A stretch of 64,000 bases of DNA. Origin: Bradyrhizobium sp. CB1650 (lineage in GTDB: Bacteria; Pseudomonadota; Alphaproteobacteria; Rhizobiales; Xanthobacteraceae). This document shows positions 9,614 to 18,206 of this stretch, piece after piece (positions within the stretch are counted from its first letter, which is position 1; every line of letters starts with the position of its first letter). The notes beneath the pieces are model-generated. The model did not search any database, had not been told where the DNA came from, and saw nothing but the letters and a program-made list of their open reading frames with translations. The position numbers and the translations under genes are program-made. The DNA is taken from positions 4,059,501 to 4,123,500 of the forward strand of contig NZ_CP121695.1 in the NCBI RefSeq assembly GCF_029761915.1, written 5' to 3'.

Positions 9614-10684
9614 ATGCGTGAGCGGATCGCTTTGATCACCGGCGTGACCGGCCAGGACGGCGCCTATTTGGCCGAACATCTGCTGTCGCTCGGCTATGTC
9701 GTGCATGGCATCAAGCGGCGCTCGTCCTCGTTCAACACCGCGCGCGTCGATCATCTGTATCAGGACCCGCATCGCGGCAACGTGCCGTTCCTGATGCACT
9801 ACGGCGACATGACCGACTCGACCAATCTGATCCGCCTGGTGCAGCAGATCCGGCCGACCGAGATCTACAATCTCGCCGCCCAGAGCCACGTCGCGGTCAG
9901 CTTCGAGAGCCCCGAATATACCGCCAATGCCGACGCCGTCGGCGTGCTGCGCCTGCTGGAAGCGATCCGCATCCTCGGCATGGAGAAGGAGACGCGGTTC
10001 TACCAGGCCTCGACCTCCGAGCTCTACGGCATGGTGCAGGAGATCCCGCAGAAGGAGACCACGCCGTTCTATCCGCGCTCGCCCTACGGCGTCGCCAAAC
10101 TCTACGGCTACTGGATCACGGTGAACTACCGCGAAGCCTACGGCATGTTCGCCAGCAACGGCATCCTGTTCAACCACGAGAGCCCGATCCGCGGCGAGAC
10201 CTTCGTCACCCGCAAGATCACCCGCGGCGTCGCCCGCATCGAGCTCGGGCTCGAGGACACGCTCTATCTCGGCAACCTCGAGGCCAAGCGCGACTGGGGC
10301 CATGCCAAGGACTACGTCGAGGGCATGCACATGATCCTGCAGGCCGATGCGCCCGACGACTTCGTGCTCGCCACTGGCGAGATGCGCTCGGTGCGCGAGA
10401 TGGTCGAGCTTTGCTTCGCGCAGGTCGGCCGCCGCATCGAATGGCGCGGCAAGGGGGTCGAGGAGACCGGGATCGACGCCAAGAGCGGCAAGACGGTGGT
10501 GCGGATCGATCCGACCTATTTCCGTCCCACCGAGGTCGAGCTTCTGATCGGCGACGCCAGCAAGGCCCGCGACAAGCTCGGCTGGAAGCCGAAGCGGACC
10601 TTTGCCCAGCTCGTCGAGGAGATGATGGCGAGCGATCTGGCCGAGGCCAAGCGGGACGTCGCCCATGGCAAACGTACCGTTTGA
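9614..10684 (+). CDS. gmd: GDP-mannose 4,6-dehydratase
   Basis: The enzyme converts GDP-D-mannose to GDP-4-keto-6-deoxy-D-mannose in the cytoplasm. The 356-residue extended SDR protein has the dinucleotide loop [16 protein letters not shown] at the N-terminus, [19 protein letters not shown], the catalytic STSELYG and the YGVAK active-site pair. ATG 9614 was preferred over a GTG at 9560 because GGGAG precedes it and family N-termini start close to the glycine loop. The next gene, fcl, begins 20 bases before its end. The product feeds fucosylation of surface polysaccharide or, in symbionts, Nod factor. Confidence 0.95.
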   Translation: MRERIALITGVTGQDGAYLAEHLLSLGYVVHGIKRRSSSFNTARVDHLYQDPHRGNVPFLMHYGDMTDSTNLIRLVQQIRPTEIYNLAAQSHVAVSFESPEYTANADAVGVLRLLEAIRILGMEKETRFYQASTSELYGMVQEIPQKETTPFYPRSPYGVAKLYGYWITVNYREAYGMFASNGILFNHESPIRGETFVTRKITRGVARIELGLEDTLYLGNLEAKRDWGHAKDYVEGMHMILQADAPDDFVLATGEMRSVREMVELCFAQVGRRIEWRGKGVEETGIDAKSGKTVVRIDPTYFRPTEVELLIGDASKARDKLGWKPKRTFAQLVEEMMASDLAEAKRDVAHGKRTV

Positions 10685-11621
10685 GTTGAAGGGCAAAACC
10701 GTCTACGTCGCCGGCCATCGCGGCATGGTCGGCGGCGCGCTTTCGCGCCGGCTCGCACGCGAGGACGTCAAGCTCGTCACGGTGGACCGGCGCGAGGTCG
10801 ATCTCTGCAACCAGGCCGCCGTGTTCGACTGGTTCGCCAAAATGCGGCCGCAGGTGGTGTTCCTCGCCGCCGCCAAGGTCGGCGGCATCGCCGCCAACGA
10901 CACGCTGCGCGCCGAGTTCATCTACGACAACATCGCGATCGCCGCCAACGTGATCCACGCCGCGCATCTGAATGGCGCCGAGAAGCTGATGTTCCTCGGC
11001 TCCTCCTGCATCTATCCGAAGCTCGCAAGCCAGCCCCTGCGCGAGGACTCGATGCTGACCGGTCCACTGGAGCCGACCAACGAGCCCTATGCGATTGCCA
11101 AGATCGCCGGCATCAAGATGGCGGAGGCCTATCGCAGCCAGTATGGCAGCGACTTCATCAGCGTGATGCCGACCAATCTCTATGGCCCCGGCGATAACTA
11201 TCACCCCGAGTACAGCCACGTGGTCGCCGCGCTGATCCGGCGCTTTCACGAGGCCAAAGTTGCCGGCGCCAAGACCGTCACGGTCTGGGGCACCGGCACG
11301 CCGCGCCGCGAGTTCCTCTATGCCGACGACATGGCGGATGCCTGCGTGCACCTGATGAAGAGCTATTCCGGCGCGGAGCTGATCAATATCGGCACCGGCG
11401 AGGACATCACGATCGCCGAATTCGCACGCGTGGTCGCCGATGTCATCGGCTATCGCGGCGAGATCACGTTCGACCCCTCGCGCCCCGACGGCACGCCGCA
11501 AAAGCTGCTCGACATCAGCCGCCTCGCGGCGCTCGGCTGGCGCGCGACGACGTCGCTCGAGGATGGCTTGAAGCGGGCTTACGAGGCGTATCTGGCCGAT
11601 GCGCCGGCACCTGCTCTGTAG
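10665..11621 (+). CDS. fcl: GDP-L-fucose synthase
   Basis: The 318-residue enzyme epimerises and reduces the Gmd product to GDP-L-fucose. Motifs are [16 protein letters not shown] for NADPH binding (about 14-29), [12 protein letters not shown] with the catalytic serine/cysteine region, and [11 protein letters not shown] with the YxxxK pair. The start lies inside the gmd 3' end (20-base overlap), so the two genes form one operon. It may be called wcaG or nolK elsewhere. Whether it serves LPS, exopolysaccharide or nodulation cannot be told here, because no glycosyltransferase or nod gene is adjacent. Confidence 0.95.
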   Translation: MANVPFELKGKTVYVAGHRGMVGGALSRRLAREDVKLVTVDRREVDLCNQAAVFDWFAKMRPQVVFLAAAKVGGIAANDTLRAEFIYDNIAIAANVIHAAHLNGAEKLMFLGSSCIYPKLASQPLREDSMLTGPLEPTNEPYAIAKIAGIKMAEAYRSQYGSDFISVMPTNLYGPGDNYHPEYSHVVAALIRRFHEAKVAGAKTVTVWGTGTPRREFLYADDMADACVHLMKSYSGAELINIGTGEDITIAEFARVVADVIGYRGEITFDPSRPDGTPQKLLDISRLAALGWRATTSLEDGLKRAYEAYLADAPAPAL

Positions 11622-11810
11622 TGTTACCAAGACGACGTCCTCGCAAGGTCACGGTCTGTTGATTTCATTGATACGCAACAGCCGCATGTTCCTGCGCGCC
11701 GTTCGCTGGATGACGATGAATCCCCTTAGGAACCTTCCTTGCAAGCGCGGGTTGGCCGGTCGGGCGGGGCGAGACGTCACACGAGGCAGATCGTGCAGGA
11801 AGTTGTGCCC

Positions 11811-12245
11811 GTGCGCTCCACGGCGCAGATCGCAGGCCATCCGATTCATCCGATGCTGGTGCCGATCCCAATCGTGTGCTTCATCGGCGCGCTGCTGACG
11901 GATATCGCCTACAGCGTGAGTGCCGAGATGATGTGGGCGAATTTCTCCGCCTGGCTTCTGCTCGTCGGCGTCATCTTCGGCGTGCTGGCGGCCATCGCGG
12001 GGCTGACCGATTTCCTGGGCAATCGCCTGGTCCGGGCGCAAACGCCGGCCTGGCCGCATCTGATCGGGAACGCCGCGGCGCTGATCCTTGCGATCTTCAA
12101 CGCGTTGATCCACACGCGCGACGCTTGGACGTCGGTATGGCCCGTCGGACTCATCCTGTCGATCCTCACCGTCCTCATCCTGCCTGTCACCGGTTGGCTC
12201 GGCTGGGCGATGGTCTACCGTCATGGCGTGGGGGTTGCGCGATGA
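11811..12245 (+). CDS. DUF2231 family membrane protein
   Basis: The protein is about 144 residues from the GTG at 11811, which has an AGGAAG site 8 bases upstream. Other in-frame GTGs at 11793 and 11805 are possible. It contains IAGHPIHPMLVPIPI, the characteristic DUF2231 N-terminal motif, then four hydrophobic segments. The stop overlaps the ATG of the next gene (ATGA), so it is translationally coupled to a PQQ-type sugar dehydrogenase lipoprotein. This pairing suggests a membrane redox partner or anchor, which is inference. The family has no established biochemical function. Confidence 0.8.
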   Translation: MRSTAQIAGHPIHPMLVPIPIVCFIGALLTDIAYSVSAEMMWANFSAWLLLVGVIFGVLAAIAGLTDFLGNRLVRAQTPAWPHLIGNAAALILAIFNALIHTRDAWTSVWPVGLILSILTVLILPVTGWLGWAMVYRHGVGVAR

Positions 12246-13576
12246 CCGCCGGATCTGTCCGCTTGTTGTTGTGCGGTTCGCTGCTGTGCCTCGCCGGCTG
12301 CAATGACGGCAGCGGCGATCCCAAGGCGCAAGTCGGGACAAATCCGTCCCTGCCGGACATCCAGCAATATCTTCTCCCGCCGATCCACATCGCCCGTATC
12401 GTCGGATGGAAGAAGGACGAGACGCCCACCGTCGCGCAAGGCTTGCAGGCCAAGGCGTTCGCGACGGGCTTGCAGCATCCGCGTGTGCCCTACGTTCTTC
12501 CCAATGGCGACGTGCTGGTGGTGGAATCCAAGGCGCCGAACGCCGCCGCGATCAAGCGGCCCAAGGAGATCGTGACGGGCCTCGTCGAGTCCTGGGCGAC
12601 GTCCGGCGGCGATACCGGTGCGAGCAACCGCATCACGCTGCTGCGCGACAGCAACGGTGACGGCGTGCCGGAGACCCAGAGCGTGTTCCTCGATCATCTC
12701 AACTCGCCGTTCGGCGTCGCGCTCGTCGGCAATGATCTCTATGTCGCCAACACCGATGCCATCGTCAGATATCCCTACACCGAGGGCGATACCAAGATCA
12801 CCGCGCCCGGGACGGTGCTGACGCCGCTTCCGGGCGGTCCGATCGATCATCACTGGACCAAGAGTCTCGTCGCGAGCCCGGATGGTGCGACCCTTTATGT
12901 CGGCGTCGGCTCCAACAGCAACATCACCGAGAACGGCATGGAGGCCGAGCACAACCGCGCCGCGATCCTCGAGGTCGACCGCGCCAGCGGCCGTTGGCGC
13001 ATCTTCGCAAGCGGCTTGCGCAATCCCAACGGCCTGAGCTTCGAACCGCAGAGCGGCGCGCTATGGACGGTGGTGAACGAGCGCGATGAGCTCGGCCCGG
13101 ATCTCGTTCCGGATTACATGACGTCGGTGAAGGACGGCGGCTTCTATGGCTGGCCCTACAGCTATTACGGCCAGCACGTCGATCCCCGCGTCAAGCCGGA
13201 GCGGCCCGATCTGGTTGCCAAGGCTATCGTGCCGGACTACGCGCTGAGCTCGCATGTCGCACCGCTGGGCCTTGCCGTCTACACCGGCACCGGCCTGCCG
13301 GATGCGTACCGCGGCGGCGCGTTCGTCGGCGAGCACGGCAGTTGGAACCGGCAGGTGCTGAACGGCTACAAGGTCGTGTTCGTGCCCTTCAGCGACGGCA
13401 AGCCGAGCGGGCCGGCGCAGGATGTCGTTACCTGCTTCCTGAACGGCGATAATCAGGCGCGCGGACGCCCGGTCGGCGTCGCCGTCGACAAGACCGGTGC
13501 CCTGCTGGTCGCCGACGACAGCGGCAACACGCTATGGCGCGTCACCTCAGCGCAGTCGCAGGTCACGCAACGTTAA
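12242..13576 (+). CDS. PQQ-dependent sugar (sorbosone-type) dehydrogenase, lipoprotein
   Basis: The 444-residue protein has a lipoprotein signal with lipobox LAGC at residues 17-20, so it is probably anchored in the periplasm. The rest matches the six-bladed beta-propeller of soluble quinoprotein glucose/L-sorbosone dehydrogenases. Characteristic segments include FATGLQHPRVPYVLPNGD, RITLLRDSNGDGVPE, FASGLRNPNGLSFEP, GWPYSYYGQHVDPR and VGEHGSWNRQ. Such enzymes oxidise sugars or aldehydes with PQQ. It is coupled by a 4-base overlap to the DUF2231 gene. The substrate and actual PQQ dependence are not shown by sequence alone. Confidence 0.85.
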   Translation: MTAGSVRLLLCGSLLCLAGCNDGSGDPKAQVGTNPSLPDIQQYLLPPIHIARIVGWKKDETPTVAQGLQAKAFATGLQHPRVPYVLPNGDVLVVESKAPNAAAIKRPKEIVTGLVESWATSGGDTGASNRITLLRDSNGDGVPETQSVFLDHLNSPFGVALVGNDLYVANTDAIVRYPYTEGDTKITAPGTVLTPLPGGPIDHHWTKSLVASPDGATLYVGVGSNSNITENGMEAEHNRAAILEVDRASGRWRIFASGLRNPNGLSFEPQSGALWTVVNERDELGPDLVPDYMTSVKDGGFYGWPYSYYGQHVDPRVKPERPDLVAKAIVPDYALSSHVAPLGLAVYTGTGLPDAYRGGAFVGEHGSWNRQVLNGYKVVFVPFSDGKPSGPAQDVVTCFLNGDNQARGRPVGVAVDKTGALLVADDSGNTLWRVTSAQSQVTQR

Positions 13577-13633
13577 GGCCGGCGCCGCGTTGAGAGTTCA
13601 GACGACCCAAAAGCCAAGCCGGGAGTTCGACCA

Positions 13634-13837
13634 ATGGGCCTCGCTCAATACGCCGTCGTGCCGATCCAGAATGAATGGGGCGTGCTGCACGACGGCAACG
13701 TCAACGGCAAATATGCAACCAAGGAATCCGCCTTCGAATCCGCGGTTGCGGCAGCCTCGCTGGCGCTTCGCCAGGGACATGAGGTCCATGTCAGCGTGCC
13801 CGGCCGCGAAATGGGCGAGACCGCGCTCGGCCTCTAG
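13634..13837 (+). CDS. small DUF2188-like protein
   Basis: The 67-residue protein begins MGLAQYAVVPIQNEWGVLHD and continues with GKYATKESAFESAVAAA. The beta-beta-alpha pattern and the aromatic/basic placement resemble DUF2188 proteins. It has a GGGAG ribosome site 8 bases before the ATG. It lies behind the sugar dehydrogenase and before another small gene. No function is known. Confidence 0.7.
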   Translation: MGLAQYAVVPIQNEWGVLHDGNVNGKYATKESAFESAVAAASLALRQGHEVHVSVPGREMGETALGL

Positions 13838-13878
13838 TTCGGCCAGGCGTCTTCAAGCAAAGTTTGGATGGAGCCGTG

Positions 13879-14049
13879 ATGACCAAGCCTCGTGAGCAGA
13901 ACGGCGTCGAGCCGTCGCGGTCCGAAGAGGACATCCAGCGGGACCAACTCGGTCCTCGCGGCGTGCCTGGTGCGCCGGACCCGGCCAAGATGACCCCGCA
14001 GCGCGACAAGAAGACGCCCAAACACATCGATCCCGGCCACACGTCCTGA
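13879..14049 (+). CDS. hypothetical small hydrophilic protein
   Basis: A 56-residue polar protein beginning MTKPREQNGVEPSRSEED. It is rich in Pro, Asp, Lys and Arg and is probably disordered. A TGGAG ribosome site lies 5 bases before the ATG. A GTG three bases upstream and an ATG at 13864 are alternatives. It follows the DUF2188-like gene by 41 bases. I do not recognise a family. Confidence 0.55.
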   Translation: MTKPREQNGVEPSRSEEDIQRDQLGPRGVPGAPDPAKMTPQRDKKTPKHIDPGHTS

Positions 14050-14196
14050 GTGATCCCGAAGTAGGCATCGCTCGGCGGAGCCGGTCTGCGGCTAACGCCG
14101 CGGTGCCATTCGGAACCGATATTCCTGTTCGCCGAGTCTGCGGGTAGACAGGCCTCATAGGCGTGATCGGCACTTTTGGGGCGGGCGACTTTCGGA

Positions 14197-15402
14197 ATGC
14201 GGTTCTTGAAATCTGACGGCAGGCTCATCGGCGTCCTGCTGGTGCTCGCGATCACCCAACTCATCGGATGGGGAACGATCGGCCTTCCCGCGATCGTGGG
14301 CCGCGATCTCGCAGCCGATCTCGGGATGAGCCTGCCGGCGGTCTTTGCCGGCACCTCCGTCCTCTATGTCGCGATGGGGTTGTGCGCCCCTTGGCTGGCC
14401 AAGTCCTTTGCGCAGCATGGTGCGCGGAAGGTGATGATGGTGGGCACGGTCATCGCCGCGCCCGGTTTCGTTGTTCTGTCCTTTGCGCACGAGCCGATGC
14501 TGTATTTCGCCGCCTGGATCATGCTCGGCATGGCGGGCAGCGCTTCGCTGTCGACCGGCACCTACATCATGCTGAACGAGGTCGCCGGGCGGCAGGCCAA
14601 GAGTGCAATCGGCGCGCTCATGCTGGTGACGGGACTGTCTAGCAGCATCTTCTGGCCGACGACGTCATTCCTGAGCGGTCTCGTCGGCTGGCGCGGGACG
14701 TGCCTCGTCTACGCGGCCATGTTGATGCTCGTTTCACTTCCGCTCTATGCCTTCGCGGCCCCACGCCGAAGCGCCGCGAAGGACGATGGCGGTGCGCCGG
14801 CAAAGCATGCCGATGCGCCTTCGATTCCCCGCAGCACGTTCGGCCTCGTCGTCGCCGCGATCACCCTCAATGCGTTCGTCAATTTCGGCCTGAGCGCCGT
14901 TCTCGTCGAACTCCTGCGGGCGGAGGGGTTGACGCCGGCGCAGGCGATCGCATTCGGCTCGATGCTCGGCGTGATCCAGGTCAGTGCCCGCGGGCTCGAT
15001 TTCCTCGGCGGCGGGCGATGGGATGGAATCACGACCGGGCTCGTCGCCGGCACGGCGCTGCCCGTGGCCATGCTGCTGCTGATGCTGAGCGAGGGCGCCA
15101 CCTGGGCGGTCGCAATCTTCATCCTGCTCTACGGCGCCGGCAGCGGCGCGATGGCGGTCGCGCGGGCGACGATCCCGCTCGTCTTCTACGACCAGGCCGA
15201 GTTCGCCAAGGCGATGTCGATGATCGCGCTGCCGCTCAATCTCGCCTCCGCCATCTCTCCGCCCGTGCTTGTAAGCCTGCTAACCCAGTTCGGCAGCCGC
15301 GGCGCGCTCGGCCTCACTCTGGTCTGCTCCTGCGCGACGGTACTGATCCTGGTCCTGCTCAGCCGCCGCCGCCCGCAGGTTGCCGCGGTTGCCATGAGCT
15401 GA
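14197..15402 (+). CDS. MFS transporter
   Basis: About 401 residues from ATG 14197 (a TTG at 14176 is the alternative). Twelve hydrophobic segments are separated by a polar central loop rich in Lys, Asp and Ala near residues 193-210. The pattern GLPAIVGRDLAADLGMSLPA and the periplasmic/cytoplasmic loop spacing fit the oxalate/formate antiporter-like or YbfB-like MFS groups, but no substrate motif is recognised. The last 37 codons and the following 106 bases are perfectly duplicated immediately downstream. The duplication leaves this copy intact because the repeat begins after the full gene has been read. Confidence 0.85.
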   Translation: MRFLKSDGRLIGVLLVLAITQLIGWGTIGLPAIVGRDLAADLGMSLPAVFAGTSVLYVAMGLCAPWLAKSFAQHGARKVMMVGTVIAAPGFVVLSFAHEPMLYFAAWIMLGMAGSASLSTGTYIMLNEVAGRQAKSAIGALMLVTGLSSSIFWPTTSFLSGLVGWRGTCLVYAAMLMLVSLPLYAFAAPRRSAAKDDGGAPAKHADAPSIPRSTFGLVVAAITLNAFVNFGLSAVLVELLRAEGLTPAQAIAFGSMLGVIQVSARGLDFLGGGRWDGITTGLVAGTALPVAMLLLMLSEGATWAVAIFILLYGAGSGAMAVARATIPLVFYDQAEFAKAMSMIALPLNLASAISPPVLVSLLTQFGSRGALGLTLVCSCATVLILVLLSRRRPQVAAVAMS

Positions 15403-15508
15403 GGCCGACGGCGGCGGTACGTTATTCGTGGCGCGGAAATTCGCCCGCCGCAGGCCGCCTCTGCTGCCGGACGGGGGATGGCCGTATGCCCCCAATGCAG
15501 TGCTCAGG
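15292..15508 (+). repeat. 217-bp perfect tandem duplication, copy 1
   Basis: This unit covers the last 37 codons of the MFS gene (to 15402) plus 106 bases of downstream DNA. It is identical base for base to 15509-15725. Identity begins at 15292 (15291 C versus 15508 G) and ends after 15726 (15510 G versus 15727 C). Confidence 0.95.
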
Positions 15509-15619
15509 GGCAGCCGCGGCGCGCTCGGCCTCACTCTGGTCTGCTCCTGCGCGACGGTACTGATCCTGGTCCTGCTCAGCCGCCGCCGCCCGCAGGTTGC
15601 CGCGGTTGCCATGAGCTGA
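15509..15619 (+). pseudogene. duplicated C-terminal fragment of the MFS transporter
   Basis: Thirty-six codons plus stop identical to the end of the upstream MFS gene, created by the tandem duplication. It has no ribosome site and cannot make a transporter by itself. An open frame runs back to 15428, but only through untranslated duplicate DNA. Confidence 0.85.
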
Positions 15620-15725
15620 GGCCGACGGCGGCGGTACGTTATTCGTGGCGCGGAAATTCGCCCGCCGCAGGCCGCCTCTGCTGCCGGACGGGGGATGGCC
15701 GTATGCCCCCAATGCAGTGCTCAGG
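15509..15725 (+). repeat. 217-bp perfect tandem duplication, copy 2 (contains an MFS 3' end remnant)
   Basis: The second copy repeats the MFS C-terminus, from GSRGALGLTLVCSC to the stop at 15617-15619, with no promoter or start of its own. Total identity means the event is very recent or is an assembly artefact. The region 15403-15806 holds no other gene. Confidence 0.95.
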
Positions 15726-15806
15726 GCCTGAAAATGGTGGTATCCGCAAAGAGCGCGGCCAGGGCTTCAGCCGCCGCGCCAAGATCAGTTCCCGGAGGAA
15801 ACCTAC

Positions 15807-17036
15807 ATGTCGGCCTTGCCGCTTTCAGGCATCAAGATCCTTGACCTCACGCGCGTGCTTGCGGGGCCCTTGTCGGCCCAGATGCTGGGCGATTTGGGCG
15901 CGGAGGTGATCAAGATCGAACGGCCGGGCACCGGCGATGATGCGCGCGCCTTCGGCCCGCCTTACCTGACCGACCCCGAGGGCAAGGCGAACAACAACAA
16001 TTCGTTCTATCTTTGCGCCAACCGCAACAAGAAATCCGTCACGGTCAACATCGCCAAGCCCGAAGGGCAGGAGATCGTCCGGCAGCTTGCGAGGAACGTC
16101 GATGTCTTCATGGAGAACTATAAGGTCGGCGACCTCAAGCGTTATGGGCTCGACTACGAGTCGATCAAGGCAATCAATCCCGGCATCATCTACTGCTCGG
16201 TGACCGGCTTCGGCCAGACCGGGCCTTACGCGCCGCGCGCCGGCTATGACGCGATCCTGCAGGCGATGGGTGGCCTGATGAGCGTCACCGGCCATATCGA
16301 CGGCGAGCCCGGCGAGGGCCCGATGAAGGTCGGCCCGTCGATCGTCGACTACATGACCGGCATGAACACCTCGATCGGGCTTCTCTCGGCGCTCTACCAT
16401 CGCGACGTCAATGGCGGGGAAGGACAGCACATCGACGTCTGCCTGTTCGATACCGTCATCGCGTCCTTGTCGCACTGGTTACAGATCTACCTCGTCAACG
16501 GTAAGACACCGCCGCGCCGCGGCACCTGGGGCAATGGTGGCATGCCGGCCGGTGTGTTCCGCTGCACCGACGGCGAACTGATGCTGGTGGTCGGCAATGA
16601 CGGCCAGTTCCAGCGCACCTGCGCCGTGCTCGGCGAGCCCGAGCTCGCCAATGACAAGCGCTTCATCAAGAACAACGACCGCGTCGTGCACGGCAAGGAG
16701 ATCATGGCGATCTTCGCCGGCCTGTTCCTGACGAAGCCGGTGGCCTATTGGCTCGAAAAGCTGGAGGAGGCCGGCGTGCCGTCAGGTCCGATCAACAATT
16801 TCGAGCAGGTGTTTAGCGATCCGCACGTCCAGTCGCGCGGCATGCGGGTGAAGGTCAAACATCCCTTCGAGCCCGACCTGTCGCTGATCCGCAACGCGCT
16901 GACCTTCTCGGAGACGCCGATCAAGGACTACCGCGCCCCGCCGCTGCTCGGCGAGCACACCCAGGAGGTGCTCGGCGGCAAACTCGGCTATGATGCCGGG
17001 AAGATCGAGACGCTGAAGAAGCAGGGCATCATCTGA
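15807..17036 (+). CDS. class III CoA-transferase (CaiB/BaiF family)
   Basis: The 409-residue protein opens LPLSGIKILDLTRVLAGPL and has GDLGAEVIKIERPGTGDDAR, both standard for formyl-CoA:oxalate or carnitine CoA-transferases. The catalytic aspartate lies in GYDAILQAMGGLMSVTG (about residues 148-164). GGAGGA precedes the ATG. Such enzymes move CoA between a CoA ester and a free carboxylic acid. A BKACE gene follows after a 286-base gap containing a large palindrome, so the two could act on the same acid, but co-transcription is unproven. Confidence 0.9.
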   Translation: MSALPLSGIKILDLTRVLAGPLSAQMLGDLGAEVIKIERPGTGDDARAFGPPYLTDPEGKANNNNSFYLCANRNKKSVTVNIAKPEGQEIVRQLARNVDVFMENYKVGDLKRYGLDYESIKAINPGIIYCSVTGFGQTGPYAPRAGYDAILQAMGGLMSVTGHIDGEPGEGPMKVGPSIVDYMTGMNTSIGLLSALYHRDVNGGEGQHIDVCLFDTVIASLSHWLQIYLVNGKTPPRRGTWGNGGMPAGVFRCTDGELMLVVGNDGQFQRTCAVLGEPELANDKRFIKNNDRVVHGKEIMAIFAGLFLTKPVAYWLEKLEEAGVPSGPINNFEQVFSDPHVQSRGMRVKVKHPFEPDLSLIRNALTFSETPIKDYRAPPLLGEHTQEVLGGKLGYDAGKIETLKKQGII

Positions 17037-17056
17037 CGCTTCTTTTCTTCGCCTTT

Positions 17057-17250
17057 CCCCGCTTTCGGCAGGGCTATCGCATATGCGAATATGCAGGAGA
17101 TCGTCATGCCCGGGCTTGTCCCGGGCATCCACGTTCTTCGTGCCGCGAGGGTAAGGCGTGGATGGCCGGGACAAGCCCGGCCATGACGATGGGGAAGCGT
17201 CAGCGCACTAAGCGCTCGCGTCATATGCGATAGCCCTGCCGAAAGCGGGG
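17057..17250. repeat. nested palindromic intergenic element (about 194 bp)
   Basis: Outer arms 17057-17085 and 17222-17250 are perfect inverted copies, from CCCCGCTTTCGGCAGGGCTA to CATATG. Inner arms 17102-17133 and 17157-17188 are near-perfect copies of a CGTCATGCCCGGGCTTGTCC type sequence. The element fills most of the gap between the CoA-transferase and the second BKACE. It resembles mobile REP/MITE-like elements. No transposase is present. Confidence 0.85.
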
Positions 17251-17322
17251 CGAGGGGGCGCGGCTACTCCGCGACAACGGATTCAGCTAACGACACCGAA
17301 GTTTGCGAAGGCGGATAGTTCA

Positions 17323-18201
17323 ATGACCACCGGCAAGACCATCATCACCTGCGCGATCACCGGCAATCTGACCAAACCCGAGCAATCGCCTTACTTGCCG
17401 ATCACGCCCGAGCAGATCGCGACATCCGCGCTGGAAGCCGCGGAGGCAGGCGCCGCCATCGCCCACATCCATGTGCGCGATCCCGCCACGGGGCGTCCCT
17501 CGATGTCGATCGATCTCTACCGCAAGGTCACGGAGAGGATCCGCGCCCGCAACAAGAGCCTCGTCATCAATCTCACCACCGGGCCGGGCGGACGTTTCGT
17601 CCCCTCGATCGAAGATCCCCGCGTCGCCGGCCCCGGTACCACGCTGCTGCAGCCTGAAAAGCGCGTCGAGCATATCGAGCTCTTGAAGCCCGACATCTGC
17701 ACGCTCGACCTCAACACCATGAATTCCGGCGGCGAGGTCGTGATCAACACCCCACGCAACGTCCGCATCATGGCCGAGCGGATGAAGGCGGCTGGCGTGC
17801 TGCCGGAGATCGAGCTGTTCGATTCCGGCGATTGCCATCTGGCGCACGACCTGATCGCCGACGGCACGTTGAAGGGACCGGGCCTGTTCTTGCTCGTGCT
17901 CGGGGTGAAGTACGGCTTCTCCGCGACATCAGAGACGATGTTCTATGCCCGCAGCCTGTTGCCGCCGGGAGCAGTCTGGTCCGGCTTCGGCATCGGCCGC
18001 GCCGAGTTCCCGATGGTTGCACAGGCGTATTTGCTCGGCGGCCACGTCCCCGTCGGTATGGAGGACAACCTCTATGTGTCGAAGGGCGTGCTGGCGAAGA
18101 CCAACGCGGAACTGGTCACACATGCGGCAGGTATCCTGACAAGCCTCGGCGCCACCGTCGCGACCGCACAGGATGCACGCGCAATGCCCGGATTGAACTG
18201 A
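17323..18201 (+). CDS. beta-keto acid cleavage enzyme (BKACE, DUF849), second paralogue
   Basis: The 292-residue protein shares the BKACE fold with the gene at 733-1560. Zinc ligands H48 and H50 lie in AHIHVRDP and the late glutamate in VGMEDNLYVSKG. The LTTGPGGRF motif forms part of the acyl pocket. It starts at ATG 17323 with only a weak upstream purine stretch. Its neighbours are a class III CoA-transferase upstream and a convergent AraC regulator 5 bases downstream. That suggests a beta-keto acid catabolic module with its own regulator. The substrate is unknown; dehydrocarnitine-type substrates are one family option. Confidence 0.87.
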   Translation: MTTGKTIITCAITGNLTKPEQSPYLPITPEQIATSALEAAEAGAAIAHIHVRDPATGRPSMSIDLYRKVTERIRARNKSLVINLTTGPGGRFVPSIEDPRVAGPGTTLLQPEKRVEHIELLKPDICTLDLNTMNSGGEVVINTPRNVRIMAERMKAAGVLPEIELFDSGDCHLAHDLIADGTLKGPGLFLLVLGVKYGFSATSETMFYARSLLPPGAVWSGFGIGRAEFPMVAQAYLLGGHVPVGMEDNLYVSKGVLAKTNAELVTHAAGILTSLGATVATAQDARAMPGLN

Positions 18202-18206
18202 GCGTC

